The position numbers and the translations under genes were made by a program. This document shows, in pieces, positions 1 to 8,260 of a DNA stretch of 64,000 nt; within the stretch, counting starts at the first letter, position 1, and every line of letters starts with the position of its first letter. The notes beneath the pieces are model-generated. The model was not told the origin of the DNA. It saw nothing but the letters and a program-made list of their open reading frames with translations, and ran no database searches. The DNA comes from Acidobacteriota bacterium (GTDB taxonomy: Bacteria > Acidobacteriota > Thermoanaerobaculia > Multivoradales > JAHEKO01): contig JAOTWP010000006.1 in NCBI GenBank assembly GCA_029862975.1, positions 1-64,000 on the forward strand, given 5' to 3'.

Positions 1-217
1 CTACGGCACGAGCGGCAACAGCTTCGTCGCGGTCGTCGAGCTGGGCGACCGCGTGCGGGCCCTCGCGGTGACCGCCGGCGGCGAGAGCGGCGATCCGAGC
101 TCCCCGCACTTCGACGACCAGGTGCAGCGCTACGCGGAGGGCAACCTGCGGCCCGTCTACTTCTACCCCGAGGACATCTCGGCCCACGCCGAACGGGTCT
201 ACCGGCCGGGCGGCTGA
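1..217 (+). CDS. Penicillin acylase family protein, C-terminal fragment
   Basis: Only the last 71 codons (frame beginning at base 2) are in the window, ending at TGA 215-217. The visible segment reads YGTSGNSFVAVVEL, then VTAGGESGDPSSPHFDDQ, then VYFYPEDI. This is the usual end of the beta chain of Ntn-hydrolase penicillin/acyl-homoserine-lactone acylases, where a G-N-S-F strand is followed by a gGeSGdpaSPHf.DQ segment. Such enzymes are exported, self-cleaving amide hydrolases. The catalytic serine and the substrate pocket lie outside the window, so the substrate cannot be judged. The gene converges on the cox operon (coxG ends at 504). Confidence 0.75.
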   Translation, partial: YGTSGNSFVAVVELGDRVRALAVTAGGESGDPSSPHFDDQVQRYAEGNLRPVYFYPEDISAHAERVYRPGG

Positions 218-503
218 CGCCCTGGAGCGGATGTCGGGCCGCGCGCCGCCGACGGTTCGAGGATCCGGAACGGGGCAGCGCCCGCTCGCAGGTCCGGAGC
301 CGCTTCTCTGTGACGACCTGTCGCTCGCGGAGTTCCTCGGGGTGATCTCGTAGGGCGGCGCCCTGAAGCGCGGCGCCGGCCGCCGGGAGCATCAGGCGCA
401 CGAAGCCGTCGACGATCTCCCAGGTCTCGTGCCGCGGTGGCGGGTCGAGCGCGGTTCAGGATTTGCACCGCATCACGCTCGCGCCACGTGCGTTGCAGCT
501 CTG

Positions 504-1139
504 CTAGCAACCTCGCAGCCACCAGCCGAGTACCACGCCCAGGAGCACCCAGCCGGCGATCGCCAGGCCCCGCCGGGCCGGCGCCGGCACCATCTCCTTC
601 CACAGCCCGCCCGCGAAGCGCGCCGCCAGCCGGGCCTGCGACGGGGGGGCGGGCGGCGCCGGCCGGGCCTCCTCGCCCTCGGCGGCCGGCGCGGCCGGGG
701 CGGCTTCTACCTGCGCCGCCAGGCCCTCGAGCCCCTGCTGGGCGATGACCTTGGCGGAGCTGTCCATCAGGCGCTGGCCGACGGCCGCCATGCGGCCGCC
801 GACCTGGGCGTCGAGGGCGTAGCGCAGGGTCGTGCCGCCGTCCGCGGCGGCCGTGAGGACGATCTCGCCCTCGCCCTTCATGAAGCCGGACGGGCCCTGG
901 CCGTTGAGGAGCATGTGGTAGCCATCCGGCGGCCTGACGTCGGTGAGCTCGAGGGTGCCCTGGAACTTGCCCTTCACCGGGCCGATGGCCACGTTGAGGA
1001 CGCCCTTGAACCTGTTGTCGTCCGTGCGCTCCAGCTTCTCGCAGCCGGGCATCGTGCGGGCCAGGATCGCGGGGTCGAGCAACGCCTCGAAGAGGCGCTC
1101 GCGGTCGACGTCGAAGTGGTGCTCGCCTTCGAGCTTCAT
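504..1139 (-). CDS. coxG: CoxG-like SRPBCC protein (carbon monoxide dehydrogenase subunit G family)
   Basis: This 211-residue protein starts at ATG 1139-1137, which overlaps the coxL stop (ATGA). The N-terminal 150 residues are a START/SRPBCC fold typical of CoxG: a MKLEG start, an early region with ARTMPGCEKL, the GPVKGKFQG segment and a GxGEI-type strand. An Ala/Pro/Glu-rich linker follows, then a C-terminal membrane anchor (AGWVLLGVVLGWWLRGC). CoxG proteins are membrane-anchored accessory factors thought to recruit or mature the CoxMSL molybdenum hydroxylase; they are not catalytic. As the last gene of the operon it is probably translationally coupled to coxL. Confidence 0.9.
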   Translation of the reverse strand: MKLEGEHHFDVDRERLFEALLDPAILARTMPGCEKLERTDDNRFKGVLNVAIGPVKGKFQGTLELTDVRPPDGYHMLLNGQGPSGFMKGEGEIVLTAAADGGTTLRYALDAQVGGRMAAVGQRLMDSSAKVIAQQGLEGLAAQVEAAPAAPAAEGEEARPAPPAPPSQARLAARFAGGLWKEMVPAPARRGLAIAGWVLLGVVLGWWLRGC

Positions 1140-3514
1140 GAATGCGTGCTCCTTGCGTCGCCCGCGGCGCCCTCCGCGGCCCGCGCCCGGCGGACGATCT
1201 CCCACAGGCGGCTCGGGTGGAGCGGGATCTGGAGGATCTCGAGGCCGGGGACCTGGAGGGCGTCCTCGAGCGCCTGGGCAAAGAGCGCGGCGACGGGGAT
1301 CGCCCCGGCCTCCCCCGCCCCCTTGGATCCGAGCTCGTTGAGCGGCGAGGGGGTCTCGAGGTGCCCGACCTTGATTCGCGGCACGTCGAGCGCGGTCGGC
1401 ACGAGGAAGTCCATGAACGAGGCGTTGAGCAGCTGCCCCGCGCCGTCGTAGACGAGCTCCTCGTAGAACGCGTTGCCGAGCCCCTGGGCGACGCCGCCGT
1501 GGACCTGGCCGTCGACGATCGTCGGGCTCAGGACCGTGCCGCAGTCGTGGACGACGACGTAGTCGAGCACCTCGACGAGCATCGTCTCCGGGTCGACGTC
1601 GAGGATCATCGCGTGGACGCCGCTGGCCGTGGCGCCGCGGTAGGGGCCGAAGTACTTCGTCGCCTCGAGGCCGGGCTCGGTGCCCGGCTCGACGGCGCCG
1701 CGCAGCGGGTTGGCGAGCCGCGCCAGCTCGGCGCGGCCGATGGCCCGCGCGGGGTCGGCCGCCACCCGCACCCCGTCGCCCGCCAGCTCGAGCTCCCCGA
1801 CCTCGGCCTCGAGGTGCCTGGCCGCCAGCGCCAGCATGCGGCCGCGCACCTCCTTGGCGGCCGCGTGCACCGCGTTGCCGGCCACGACCGCGCCGCGGCT
1901 GGCGAAGGTGCCGCTGCCCCAGTGGAACTGGTCCGTGTCGCCCGTCGTCACCTCGACGTCGGCGACCGCGACCCCGAGCTGATCCGCCGCGATCTGCGCG
2001 AGCACCGTGTAGTGCCCCTGGCCCTGAGTGCCGATCCCGGTGGCGACCGACACCTTGCCCGTCGGCTCGACCTGCACCCGCGCCCCCTCGTAGGGGCCGA
2101 TCCCCGTGCCCTCGACGTAGGCCACGATCCCGATGCCCGGGTGCCGCCCCGCGGCCCGCAGGCGGGGCTGGTCCTGCGCCAGGAACTCGTCCCAGCCGAT
2201 CATCGCGCGGGCCTTCTCGAGGATCGGCTCGTAGTTGCCGCTGTCGTAGACCAGCGGCGCGGCGTCCTGGTAGATCACCTCGTTCTCGTAGGGGAAGGCG
2301 TCCGGGGCGATGAAGTTGCGGCGCCGGATCTCGATCACGTCGATCCCCAGCTCGCGGGCCGCGGCGTCGAGCAGGCGCTCGATGACGAAGACCCCGTGCT
2401 GGCGGCCGGCCCCCCGGTAGGGCGTGACGATCGTCTTGTTCGTGAAGACGGCCTGGAACTCGCTCTCGTAGGCCGGGATGTCGTACGGCCCGAGCAGGGT
2501 GCACTGGCTGTTGAGGGGCACCGTCAGCCCGTAGGGGTCGTAGGCCCCGGTGTCGTGGAGAAAGGTGTCCTTGACGCCGAGGACGCGGCCGTCCCGCGTC
2601 AAAGCGATCTCGGCGTGGTGGATCTGGCCGCGCTCCTGGGTCGTCGCCACGAAGTTCTCGGCCCGGTCCTCGATCCACTTGAGCGGCTTTCCCAACCGCA
2701 TGGCGGCCCAGGGGATCAACACCTCCTCCGGGTAGAACATCATGATCTTCGGGCCGAAGCCGCCGCCGATGAAGGGCGCGACGACCCGCACCTGCGACTC
2801 CGAGAGGCCCAGCATCCCCGCCAGCCCGTTGCGGATGGGGATGGGCGCCTGGGTCGTGTCCCACACGGTCAGGCGCTCGCTCAAGCGGTCCCACTCGGCG
2901 ACGACGCCGCGGTTCTCGATCGCCGCCGAGGCGCCGCGGTCGTAGTCGAAGCGGCGCGCGAGCACGACGTCGGCCCGCGCCCGGGCGGCGGCGTAGTCGC
3001 CCTTGCGCTGCGGCACGTGGGCGGCGACGTTCGACTCGAGGTCGTCGTGGACGAGGGGCGCGCCCGGCGCCAGCGCCTCCTCGAGGTCGACCACCGCCGG
3101 CAGCGGCTCGCAATCGAGGAGGACGAGGTCGGCGGCGTCTTCGGCCAGGGCGCGGCTGTCGGCCACGATCATCGCCACGGGCTCGCCGAGGTGCCGGATC
3201 TTGTCCTTGACGAGCGGCACCTGCGTGCGCTGGTGGAAGGTCGCGCCCGCGACCGGCGGCGGCGGCACGAGCAGCGGGCCGGGCTGCCAGTAGTCGCCGA
3301 GGTCGGCGGCGGTGTAGACGGCGTGGACGCCCGGCGCCTCGCGCGCCGCGGCGACGTCGACGGCCTTCACCCGCGCGTGCGCGAAGGGGCTGCGCAGGAA
3401 GGCGACGTGCAGCATGCCGGGCCGCCGCACGTCGTCCACGAAGAGCGCCCGCCCGGTCAGGAGGCGCGGATCCTCGTTGCGCCGGACGCGGGCTCCCACG
3501 AGCTTGTCGGTCAT
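1136..3514 (-). CDS. coxL: Molybdenum hydroxylase large subunit, CO-dehydrogenase form II/xanthine dehydrogenase family
   Basis: This 792-residue catalytic subunit binds molybdopterin cytosine dinucleotide. The N-terminal third is the a/b-hammerhead domain (GARVRRNEDPRLLTG start) and the rest is the Mo-binding domain, with GGGFGPK near residue 250. The active-site loop near residues 365-371 reads YRGAGR. This is the form II signature, not the AYxCSFR loop of true CO-oxidising form I enzymes, so CO is an unlikely substrate; a nitrogen heterocycle or aldehyde is more typical of the group. The start ATG 3514-3512 overlaps the stop of the DUF1116 gene (ATGA), and the stop overlaps coxG. Unusually, L is separated from M and S by an amidase, fdrA and a DUF1116 gene. 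The name coxL reflects family only. Confidence 0.93.
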   Translation of the reverse strand: MTDKLVGARVRRNEDPRLLTGRALFVDDVRRPGMLHVAFLRSPFAHARVKAVDVAAAREAPGVHAVYTAADLGDYWQPGPLLVPPPPVAGATFHQRTQVPLVKDKIRHLGEPVAMIVADSRALAEDAADLVLLDCEPLPAVVDLEEALAPGAPLVHDDLESNVAAHVPQRKGDYAAARARADVVLARRFDYDRGASAAIENRGVVAEWDRLSERLTVWDTTQAPIPIRNGLAGMLGLSESQVRVVAPFIGGGFGPKIMMFYPEEVLIPWAAMRLGKPLKWIEDRAENFVATTQERGQIHHAEIALTRDGRVLGVKDTFLHDTGAYDPYGLTVPLNSQCTLLGPYDIPAYESEFQAVFTNKTIVTPYRGAGRQHGVFVIERLLDAAARELGIDVIEIRRRNFIAPDAFPYENEVIYQDAAPLVYDSGNYEPILEKARAMIGWDEFLAQDQPRLRAAGRHPGIGIVAYVEGTGIGPYEGARVQVEPTGKVSVATGIGTQGQGHYTVLAQIAADQLGVAVADVEVTTGDTDQFHWGSGTFASRGAVVAGNAVHAAAKEVRGRMLALAARHLEAEVGELELAGDGVRVAADPARAIGRAELARLANPLRGAVEPGTEPGLEATKYFGPYRGATASGVHAMILDVDPETMLVEVLDYVVVHDCGTVLSPTIVDGQVHGGVAQGLGNAFYEELVYDGAGQLLNASFMDFLVPTALDVPRIKVGHLETPSPLNELGSKGAGEAGAIPVAALFAQALEDALQVPGLEILQIPLHPSRLWEIVRRARAAEGAAGDARSTHS

Positions 3515-4761
3515 GCCTCTTTCTCCAGGTACCGGTCGGCGAAGGCGACGAGGGCCTCCTCGAAGATCGCCATCGGCGGGCGCACGAGCCCGGCGCCGAC
3601 CTGCCCGACCCCCGCCTTGCGGTGCGCGATGCCGGTGTTGACCCGCGGCGTCATCCCGAGCTCGACGACCTTGCGAATGTCGATGCCGAGCGGCGAGCCG
3701 CGGAAGCCGAGGGCGGGGATGGTGAGCTGCCGGTGCTCGGCGACGGTGATCTCGTACATCTCGAGCGTCGCGGCGAGCGCGTCCTCCGGCGCCCCGCCCA
3801 CGAAGTTGACGATGGCCGGGGCGGCGGCCATCGCGAAGGCGCCGATGCCGGCAGTCTCGGTGATCGTGCTGTCGCCGATGTCCGGATTGGCGTCGGCGCT
3901 CGTGAAGCCTGGGAAGTAGAGCCCGTCCGGCACCTCCGCGGGAGCGGTGAACCAGCGCTCGCCCAGGCCGCTGACCCGGATGCCGAAGTCGGTGCCGTTG
4001 CGGGCCATGGTGGTCACCACCGTGCTGCCCTCGACGCCGGAGCCGGCCTCGGCCATCAGCTTGCAGGCGGCCATCACCGGGTTCAGCACCGACAGCGCGT
4101 TGTCGCCCAGGAACGCGAGCACGTTGGCGGCCGCGGCCGCGTCGGTCGCCGTCTTCTGGACGGCGGGCGCCAGCTGGCGCAGGTAGAGCAGGGAGCCGGC
4201 CTTGTTGCGGTTGTGCCCCTCGTCGCCCATGTGCAACGCCTCGGCGATGAGCGCCCGCAGGTCGATGCCGCCGGACTCGGCGAGCGCGATCTCGAGCATC
4301 GGGGCCATCACCTCGTTCATCCAGCGCAGCTTGTCCAGCACCTCGGGCGCGAAGGCGCCGTAGCGCAGGACCTTGCCGTAGCCCTCGTTCAAGGTCGAGA
4401 AGGCGCGGCGCTCGTGGACGGCGTCCTCCACGACGTAGACCTGCATCGAGGCCGACGTCACGCCGGCCATGGGTCCCACCGCCCCGTGGTGGTGGCAGGG
4501 CGAAAAGGCGATCTCGCCGCACTCGACGAGATGGATCGCGTCCTCCCGCGACTCGGCGAGGCCCTCGAAGAGCAGCGCTCCGATGACGGCGCCGCGCAGC
4601 GGCCCGGACATGCGCCCCCAGGCGATCGGCGGGCCGGCGTGGAGGATGCGCTTGGCGTCGAGCCCCGGCACGACGTCGCCGGCGCGCGCCACCGTCTTGA
4701 GCACCGGGTGCGCCGCCATCATCCGCTCGACCGCCGTCTGATTCGCCTGCTCCACGTTCAT
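3511..4761 (-). CDS. allG: DUF1116 protein, YlbE/AllG-like (oxamate carbamoyltransferase subunit family)
   Basis: This 416-residue protein shows the DUF1116 pattern: an N-terminal AHPVL region, LHAGPPI, CHHHGAVGPMAGVTSASM near residues 85-105, GDEGHNRN near 180, VTTMARNGTDFGIRVSG near 245-265, and DSTITETAGIGAFAMAAAP. In E. coli the homologue YlbE (AllG) acts with FdrA (AllF) and YlbF (AllH) as oxamate carbamoyltransferase, the step that splits oxalurate in anaerobic allantoin use. No DUF2877 (AllH) gene and no carbamate kinase are visible here. Start ATG 4761 overlaps the fdrA stop and its own stop overlaps coxL, so it is deeply embedded in the operon. Family assignment is firm; the reaction is an inference. 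Confidence 0.88.
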   Translation of the reverse strand: MNVEQANQTAVERMMAAHPVLKTVARAGDVVPGLDAKRILHAGPPIAWGRMSGPLRGAVIGALLFEGLAESREDAIHLVECGEIAFSPCHHHGAVGPMAGVTSASMQVYVVEDAVHERRAFSTLNEGYGKVLRYGAFAPEVLDKLRWMNEVMAPMLEIALAESGGIDLRALIAEALHMGDEGHNRNKAGSLLYLRQLAPAVQKTATDAAAAANVLAFLGDNALSVLNPVMAACKLMAEAGSGVEGSTVVTTMARNGTDFGIRVSGLGERWFTAPAEVPDGLYFPGFTSADANPDIGDSTITETAGIGAFAMAAAPAIVNFVGGAPEDALAATLEMYEITVAEHRQLTIPALGFRGSPLGIDIRKVVELGMTPRVNTGIAHRKAGVGQVGAGLVRPPMAIFEEALVAFADRYLEKEA

Positions 4762-6479
4762 CCGCCGCCCTCCACCGCCGCCGCCCGCGCCGCGCCGTCG
4801 AGCCGGGCGAGAATCGCGGCCAGCCTCTCGTTGCCCCCCGCGGGCGGCCGCCAGTCGACGTGCACCGACTCTACTCCCTGGTCGACCAGGCTCTTGTGGA
4901 AGAGCTCGAGGCCGACGTTGACCGCCACGAGCGGCGCCTCGAGGGCGGCGGCGGCGGGATCGGCGGCGGCGGCGGCGGGATCGGCGGCGGCGCCGACGCG
5001 CTCGAGGATCCGGTCGACCGCCGCGCCGAGCTCGGTGTAGACCCGGGCGCCGGCGGCTTCGAGCCGCGCCTTCTGCTCCGCGAGGTCCTGCGGATCCTCG
5101 TCGGTCCCCACGAGGGCAACCGCGATCTCGAGGTCGCGGGCGGCGCCCGCCAGGGCCCGCTCCACGGCCGGCGCCAGGACGGCGGCGGGGTCGGGGTGGG
5201 CGCCGTCGCCCAGCACGACGTCGAGCAGGATCGAGCCGACCCCGGGATCGCGCGCCGCGCGGGCGAGATGCTCGACGACGAGCTCGGGGTCGAGCATCGG
5301 GTGCGGCCGGCCGACGGTGAGCTCGTCGGCGCCGAGGTCGAGCACCGCGTGCGCTCCCGTGCTCTGCGCCGCGGCGAGCTTCTGCGCCCGATGGCCCGCC
5401 AGGTTGGAGGCCATCGCCGGCACCACGGCCTCGAGGCGCGAGAGCGCCTCGCTGGCGAGCGTGCCGCCCGAGAAGAGACCGCGCAGCAGGCCCCGGGCCG
5501 GCGGCCGGCGTGGCGCCGCACCCGCCGCTTCCGGCGCGGCCGCCAGGCCGGCGGCCAGGCGGGCGGCGTCCTCGAGGTCGGCGGCGAAGTGCAGGTTCGC
5601 CACCCGCCGGCCGGGCGGCGCCCAGCCCTGGAACTGCACGACGACGGGCTTGCCGAGCGCGTGCGTCCGCGCCAGGAGATCCGCGGCCACCCTCGGGTGC
5701 GGCGGCTTCGAGACGACGACGACGACCCGGGTGCCGGCGTCGACGCCCAGCAGTCCGAGCGCGCGGAGGGCCGTCGCCCCGCCGACCTCGGCCGAGAGGT
5801 CGCGGCCGCCCGTCCCGATCGCCTGCGAGATGCCGGAGCCGAGCGCGTGCAGGCGCGAGGCGATCGCCTGCAGCCCGGTGCCCGACGCCCCGACGAGGCC
5901 GACCGGACCGCTCCGCACCCGGTTGGCGAACCCCAGCCCGGCGCCCGCGACGATCGAGGTGCCGCAGTCCGGCCCGAGCACGAGCAGGCCGCGCGCGGCC
6001 GCCGTCCGCTTGAGCTCCACCTCGTCCTCGAGGGAGACGTTGTCGCTGTAGAGGAAGACGTTGCGGCCGGCCCCCAGGACCTGGCGCGCCACCTCGGCGG
6101 CGTAGCGCCCGGGCACGGAGACGAGGACCCAGCGGGCGGCGGGCAGCCGCGCCAGCCCGGCGCGCAAGCTGCGCGGGCGGTACGCGGCGCCGGCGCCGGT
6201 CGGGCGCGCGGCGACCAGCGCCTCGAAGCGCGCGAGAGCCGTCTCCGCGATCCGGGTGTTCGACGCGCTCACCGCGATCAGCAGGTCGTCGCCGCGGGCC
6301 CCCGCCAGCGGGCTCGCCAGCAGGCCGCCCGCGACGAGCAGCTCCTGGTTGGCGGGGGTCGCCATCACCACGCCCGCCTCGTGCACGCCGTCGATCGCCG
6401 CCAGCCCGCGCTGCAGCTGCATGAGCACGACCGAGTCGAAGTAGCGGCCGCGCTCGAGGCGGTGGCGCAGGACGCTCAC
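4758..6479 (-). CDS. fdrA: FdrA/AllF family acyl-CoA-synthetase-like protein
   Basis: This 573-residue protein starts at GTG 6479, which overlaps the amidase stop (GTGA). FdrA of E. coli is about 555 residues and has two succinyl-CoA-synthetase-like halves. Here the N-terminal half shows LGPDCGTS, GLVGASGTGLQAIAS and SQAIGTGGRDLS, which match the CoA-binding and phospho-histidine-type folds of the family. The C-terminal half carries LDLGADELTVGRPHPMLDP and LLDVVLGDGAHPDPA. FdrA is now viewed as a subunit of oxamate carbamoyltransferase in the allantoin pathway. Bases 4945-4992 encode a low-complexity Ala/Asp/Pro repeat that lengthens a loop near the C-terminus. The gene sits directly before the DUF1116 gene, the same order as in enterobacteria. 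Confidence 0.88.
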   Translation of the reverse strand: MSVLRHRLERGRYFDSVVLMQLQRGLAAIDGVHEAGVVMATPANQELLVAGGLLASPLAGARGDDLLIAVSASNTRIAETALARFEALVAARPTGAGAAYRPRSLRAGLARLPAARWVLVSVPGRYAAEVARQVLGAGRNVFLYSDNVSLEDEVELKRTAAARGLLVLGPDCGTSIVAGAGLGFANRVRSGPVGLVGASGTGLQAIASRLHALGSGISQAIGTGGRDLSAEVGGATALRALGLLGVDAGTRVVVVVSKPPHPRVAADLLARTHALGKPVVVQFQGWAPPGRRVANLHFAADLEDAARLAAGLAAAPEAAGAAPRRPPARGLLRGLFSGGTLASEALSRLEAVVPAMASNLAGHRAQKLAAAQSTGAHAVLDLGADELTVGRPHPMLDPELVVEHLARAARDPGVGSILLDVVLGDGAHPDPAAVLAPAVERALAGAARDLEIAVALVGTDEDPQDLAEQKARLEAAGARVYTELGAAVDRILERVGAAADPAAAAADPAAAALEAPLVAVNVGLELFHKSLVDQGVESVHVDWRPPAGGNERLAAILARLDGAARAAAVEGGG

Positions 6480-7774
6480 GCCGCCAGCACCCTCTCCAGG
6501 GTCCGCGCCCAGGCCAGGACCTCCTCGTCGGCGCCCCAGCGCCCGGCCAGCTGCAGGCCGAGCGGCAGCTCGCCCGGGCCGCACGGCAGGGGCAGGCTCG
6601 CGGCGGGCAGCCCGGCGTAGGTCCACGGGAGGTTCATCACCGGATCGCCGGTGGAGTCGAGCCCGAGCGGCGCCTCCCCGGGCGCGGCCGGCGAGAGCCA
6701 GAGGTCCACGCCGTGGGCGTCCATGGCCGCCGTCAGCTCCTGCCGCAGCCGCTCGCGGCCGGCCCGGGCGGCGGCGAGATCGGGCGCCGAGACGGCGCGC
6801 CCGGTCGCGATCAGCTGGCGGGTCGTCGCGTGATAGGTGTCGCCCCAGGCGGCGTACCAGCGCTCGTGGACGGCCGCCGCCTCGGCCGCCACGAGCAGCC
6901 GATGGCGCGCTTCGATGGCGTCGAAGTCCGCCATCACCGGGACGCCGAGCACCGCGATGCCGCGGCCGACGAGGTGCTCGCAGGCGCGGCGCAAGCGCTC
7001 GCGGGCGGGGCGCTCGGCGCGGCCGAGGTAGGGGCTCTCGGGTACCGCGAGGCGCGGCGCGGCGGCCGGCGAGACGGTCTTCCAGCCGGCGCAGAACGCG
7101 GCCGCCGCGAGCTCGGCGCTCGCCGCGTCGGCCGTGAAGCAGCCCACGTGGTCCACGGACGGCGCCAGCGGGACGACGCCGCGGCGCGAGCTGCGTCCGT
7201 AGGTCGGCTTGAAGCCGAAGACGCCGCAGTACGACGCCGGGCGGCAGATCGAGCCGATCGTCTGGGTGCCCAGGGCGAGCGGCGCGAGCCCCGCGGCCAC
7301 CGCCGCCGCCGAGCCGCTCGACGAGCCGCCGGGGGTGCGCTCGCGGTCGCGGGGATTGCGGGTGGCGCCGGGGGCGAAGTAGGCGAACTCGGTGGTGACC
7401 GTCTTGCCCAGCACCAGCGCGCCGGCCTGCCTGAGCGCCGTCACGACGGCCGCCTCGGGGCCGGCGAGCTCGGCCGGCGGCACGGCGCTGCCCGCGGTCG
7501 TCGCGAAGCCGTCGACGTGGAAGATGTCCTTCACGCCGACGGGCACGCCGAAGAGAGGCGGCCGCGCGGCCGGCTCCGGGAAGCGGGCGACGAGCGCCGC
7601 GGCCTCGCGCTCGAGGCGGCGGAAGCGGTCGGGCTCCGGGTAGAACGCCGCGAGCGCGGGCTCGGTGGCCGCGAAGCGTTCTTCGAGCCGGGCGAGGAGC
7701 TCGCCCGGTGCCAGCGCCCCGCCGCGCAGCGCCTCGGCGAGCTCGGTCAGCGATCGCGGCGCGGGCTCGATCGC
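6476..7774 (-). CDS. Amidase signature family protein (start codon unclear)
   Basis: This is an amidase of the GatA/AS family. Ser-cis-Ser-Lys elements are visible: the Lys of PVGVKDIFHVDG, the Gly/Ser-rich stretch TPGGSSSGSAAAVAAG, and GTQTIGSICRPASYCGVFGFKPT carrying the nucleophile region. Family N-terminal homology (SLTELAEALRGG) begins only about eight codons after the coxS stop, and there is no ATG, GTG or TTG between that stop (7777-7775, same frame) and GTG 7546. GTG 7546 lies inside the conserved Lys motif and would remove the first helix region. Initiation at ATC 7771 or CTG 7750, or read-through of the coxS TAG, are the options. The stop overlaps the fdrA GTG. The likely role is hydrolysis of an amide or ureide made by the hydroxylase. 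Confidence 0.85.
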   Translation of the reverse strand, partial: AIEPAPRSLTELAEALRGGALAPGELLARLEERFAATEPALAAFYPEPDRFRRLEREAAALVARFPEPAARPPLFGVPVGVKDIFHVDGFATTAGSAVPPAELAGPEAAVVTALRQAGALVLGKTVTTEFAYFAPGATRNPRDRERTPGGSSSGSAAAVAAGLAPLALGTQTIGSICRPASYCGVFGFKPTYGRSSRRGVVPLAPSVDHVGCFTADAASAELAAAAFCAGWKTVSPAAAPRLAVPESPYLGRAERPARERLRRACEHLVGRGIAVLGVPVMADFDAIEARHRLLVAAEAAAVHERWYAAWGDTYHATTRQLIATGRAVSAPDLAAARAGRERLRQELTAAMDAHGVDLWLSPAAPGEAPLGLDSTGDPVMNLPWTYAGLPAASLPLPCGPGELPLGLQLAGRWGADEEVLAWARTLERVLAA

Positions 7775-8260
7775 CTAGCCCTCGCGCGACAGCTTCGCCG
7801 CGGCCAGCCGCACGGCGTCGACGATGTGCTGATACCCCGTGCAGCGGCACAGGTTGCCGGAGATCGCCGCCCGGATCTCGTGCTCGGAGGGATCGGGATG
7901 GCGCTCCAGGAACGGCACGAGGGTCATGAGGAAGCCCGGCGTGCAGAAGCCGCACTGCAGGCCGTGCGCCTCCCAGAAGGCCTCCTGCAGGGGATGGAGC
8001 GCGCCGTCCTCGGCGGCCAATCCCTCGACCGTCTCGATCTCGTGGCCGTCGGCCTGCACCGCGAGCAGCAGGCAGGAGCGCACGGCCTCGCCGTCGAGCA
8101 GGATGGTGCAGGCGCCGCAGACCCCGTGCTCGCAGCCCACGTGCGTCCCCGTCAGCTCGAGGTCGTGGCGCAGGAAGTCGGAGAGCAGCGTGCGAGCCTC
8201 GGTCGCCGCCCGGCGCTCGCTGCCGTTGACCTTGACCCGCACCTCGTGCAGGACGCTCAT
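7775..8260 (-). CDS. coxS: Molybdenum hydroxylase small subunit, 2Fe-2S protein
   Basis: This 161-residue iron-sulfur subunit has the two expected cluster domains. The plant-ferredoxin-type cluster is CEHGVCGAC with a further Cys in AVRSC (residues about 41-62). The second, four-helix cluster is QCGFCTPG and NLCRCTGYQ (about 100-145). It passes electrons from the Mo site of the L subunit to the FAD of the M subunit. Start ATG 8260 overlaps the coxM stop (ATGA). It ends at TAG 7777-7775, immediately before the amidase homology and in the same frame. Length is normal for the family. Confidence 0.95.
   Translation of the reverse strand: MSVLHEVRVKVNGSERRAATEARTLLSDFLRHDLELTGTHVGCEHGVCGACTILLDGEAVRSCLLLAVQADGHEIETVEGLAAEDGALHPLQEAFWEAHGLQCGFCTPGFLMTLVPFLERHPDPSEHEIRAAISGNLCRCTGYQHIVDAVRLAAAKLSREG

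Noticed and set aside
218-455. Protein-like minus-strand stretch (HETWEIVDGFVRLMLP) after coxG
   Set aside because: The open frame has no start codon, follows a stop at 456-458 and grades into shadow sequence. It might be a remnant of a small gene, but the evidence is too thin to call.
1136-3514. True CO dehydrogenase (form I CoxL)
   Set aside because: The active-site loop reads YRGAGR, not AYxCSFR, and the operon lacks the coxDEF maturation genes within view.
1142-3919. 925-codon plus-strand open frame opposite coxL and DUF1116
   Set aside because: It is a mirror of strongly conserved coding sequence; composition is Arg/Asp/Val/His-rich shadow translation. The same holds for long opposite-strand frames at 4860-6620, 12523-14904, 17128-19590, 20470-23130, 23121-26315 and 43148-46045.
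4945-4992. GCG-rich repeat inside fdrA as a regulatory or recombination element
   Set aside because: It encodes an in-frame Ala/Asp/Pro loop and looks like ordinary low-complexity growth of codons.
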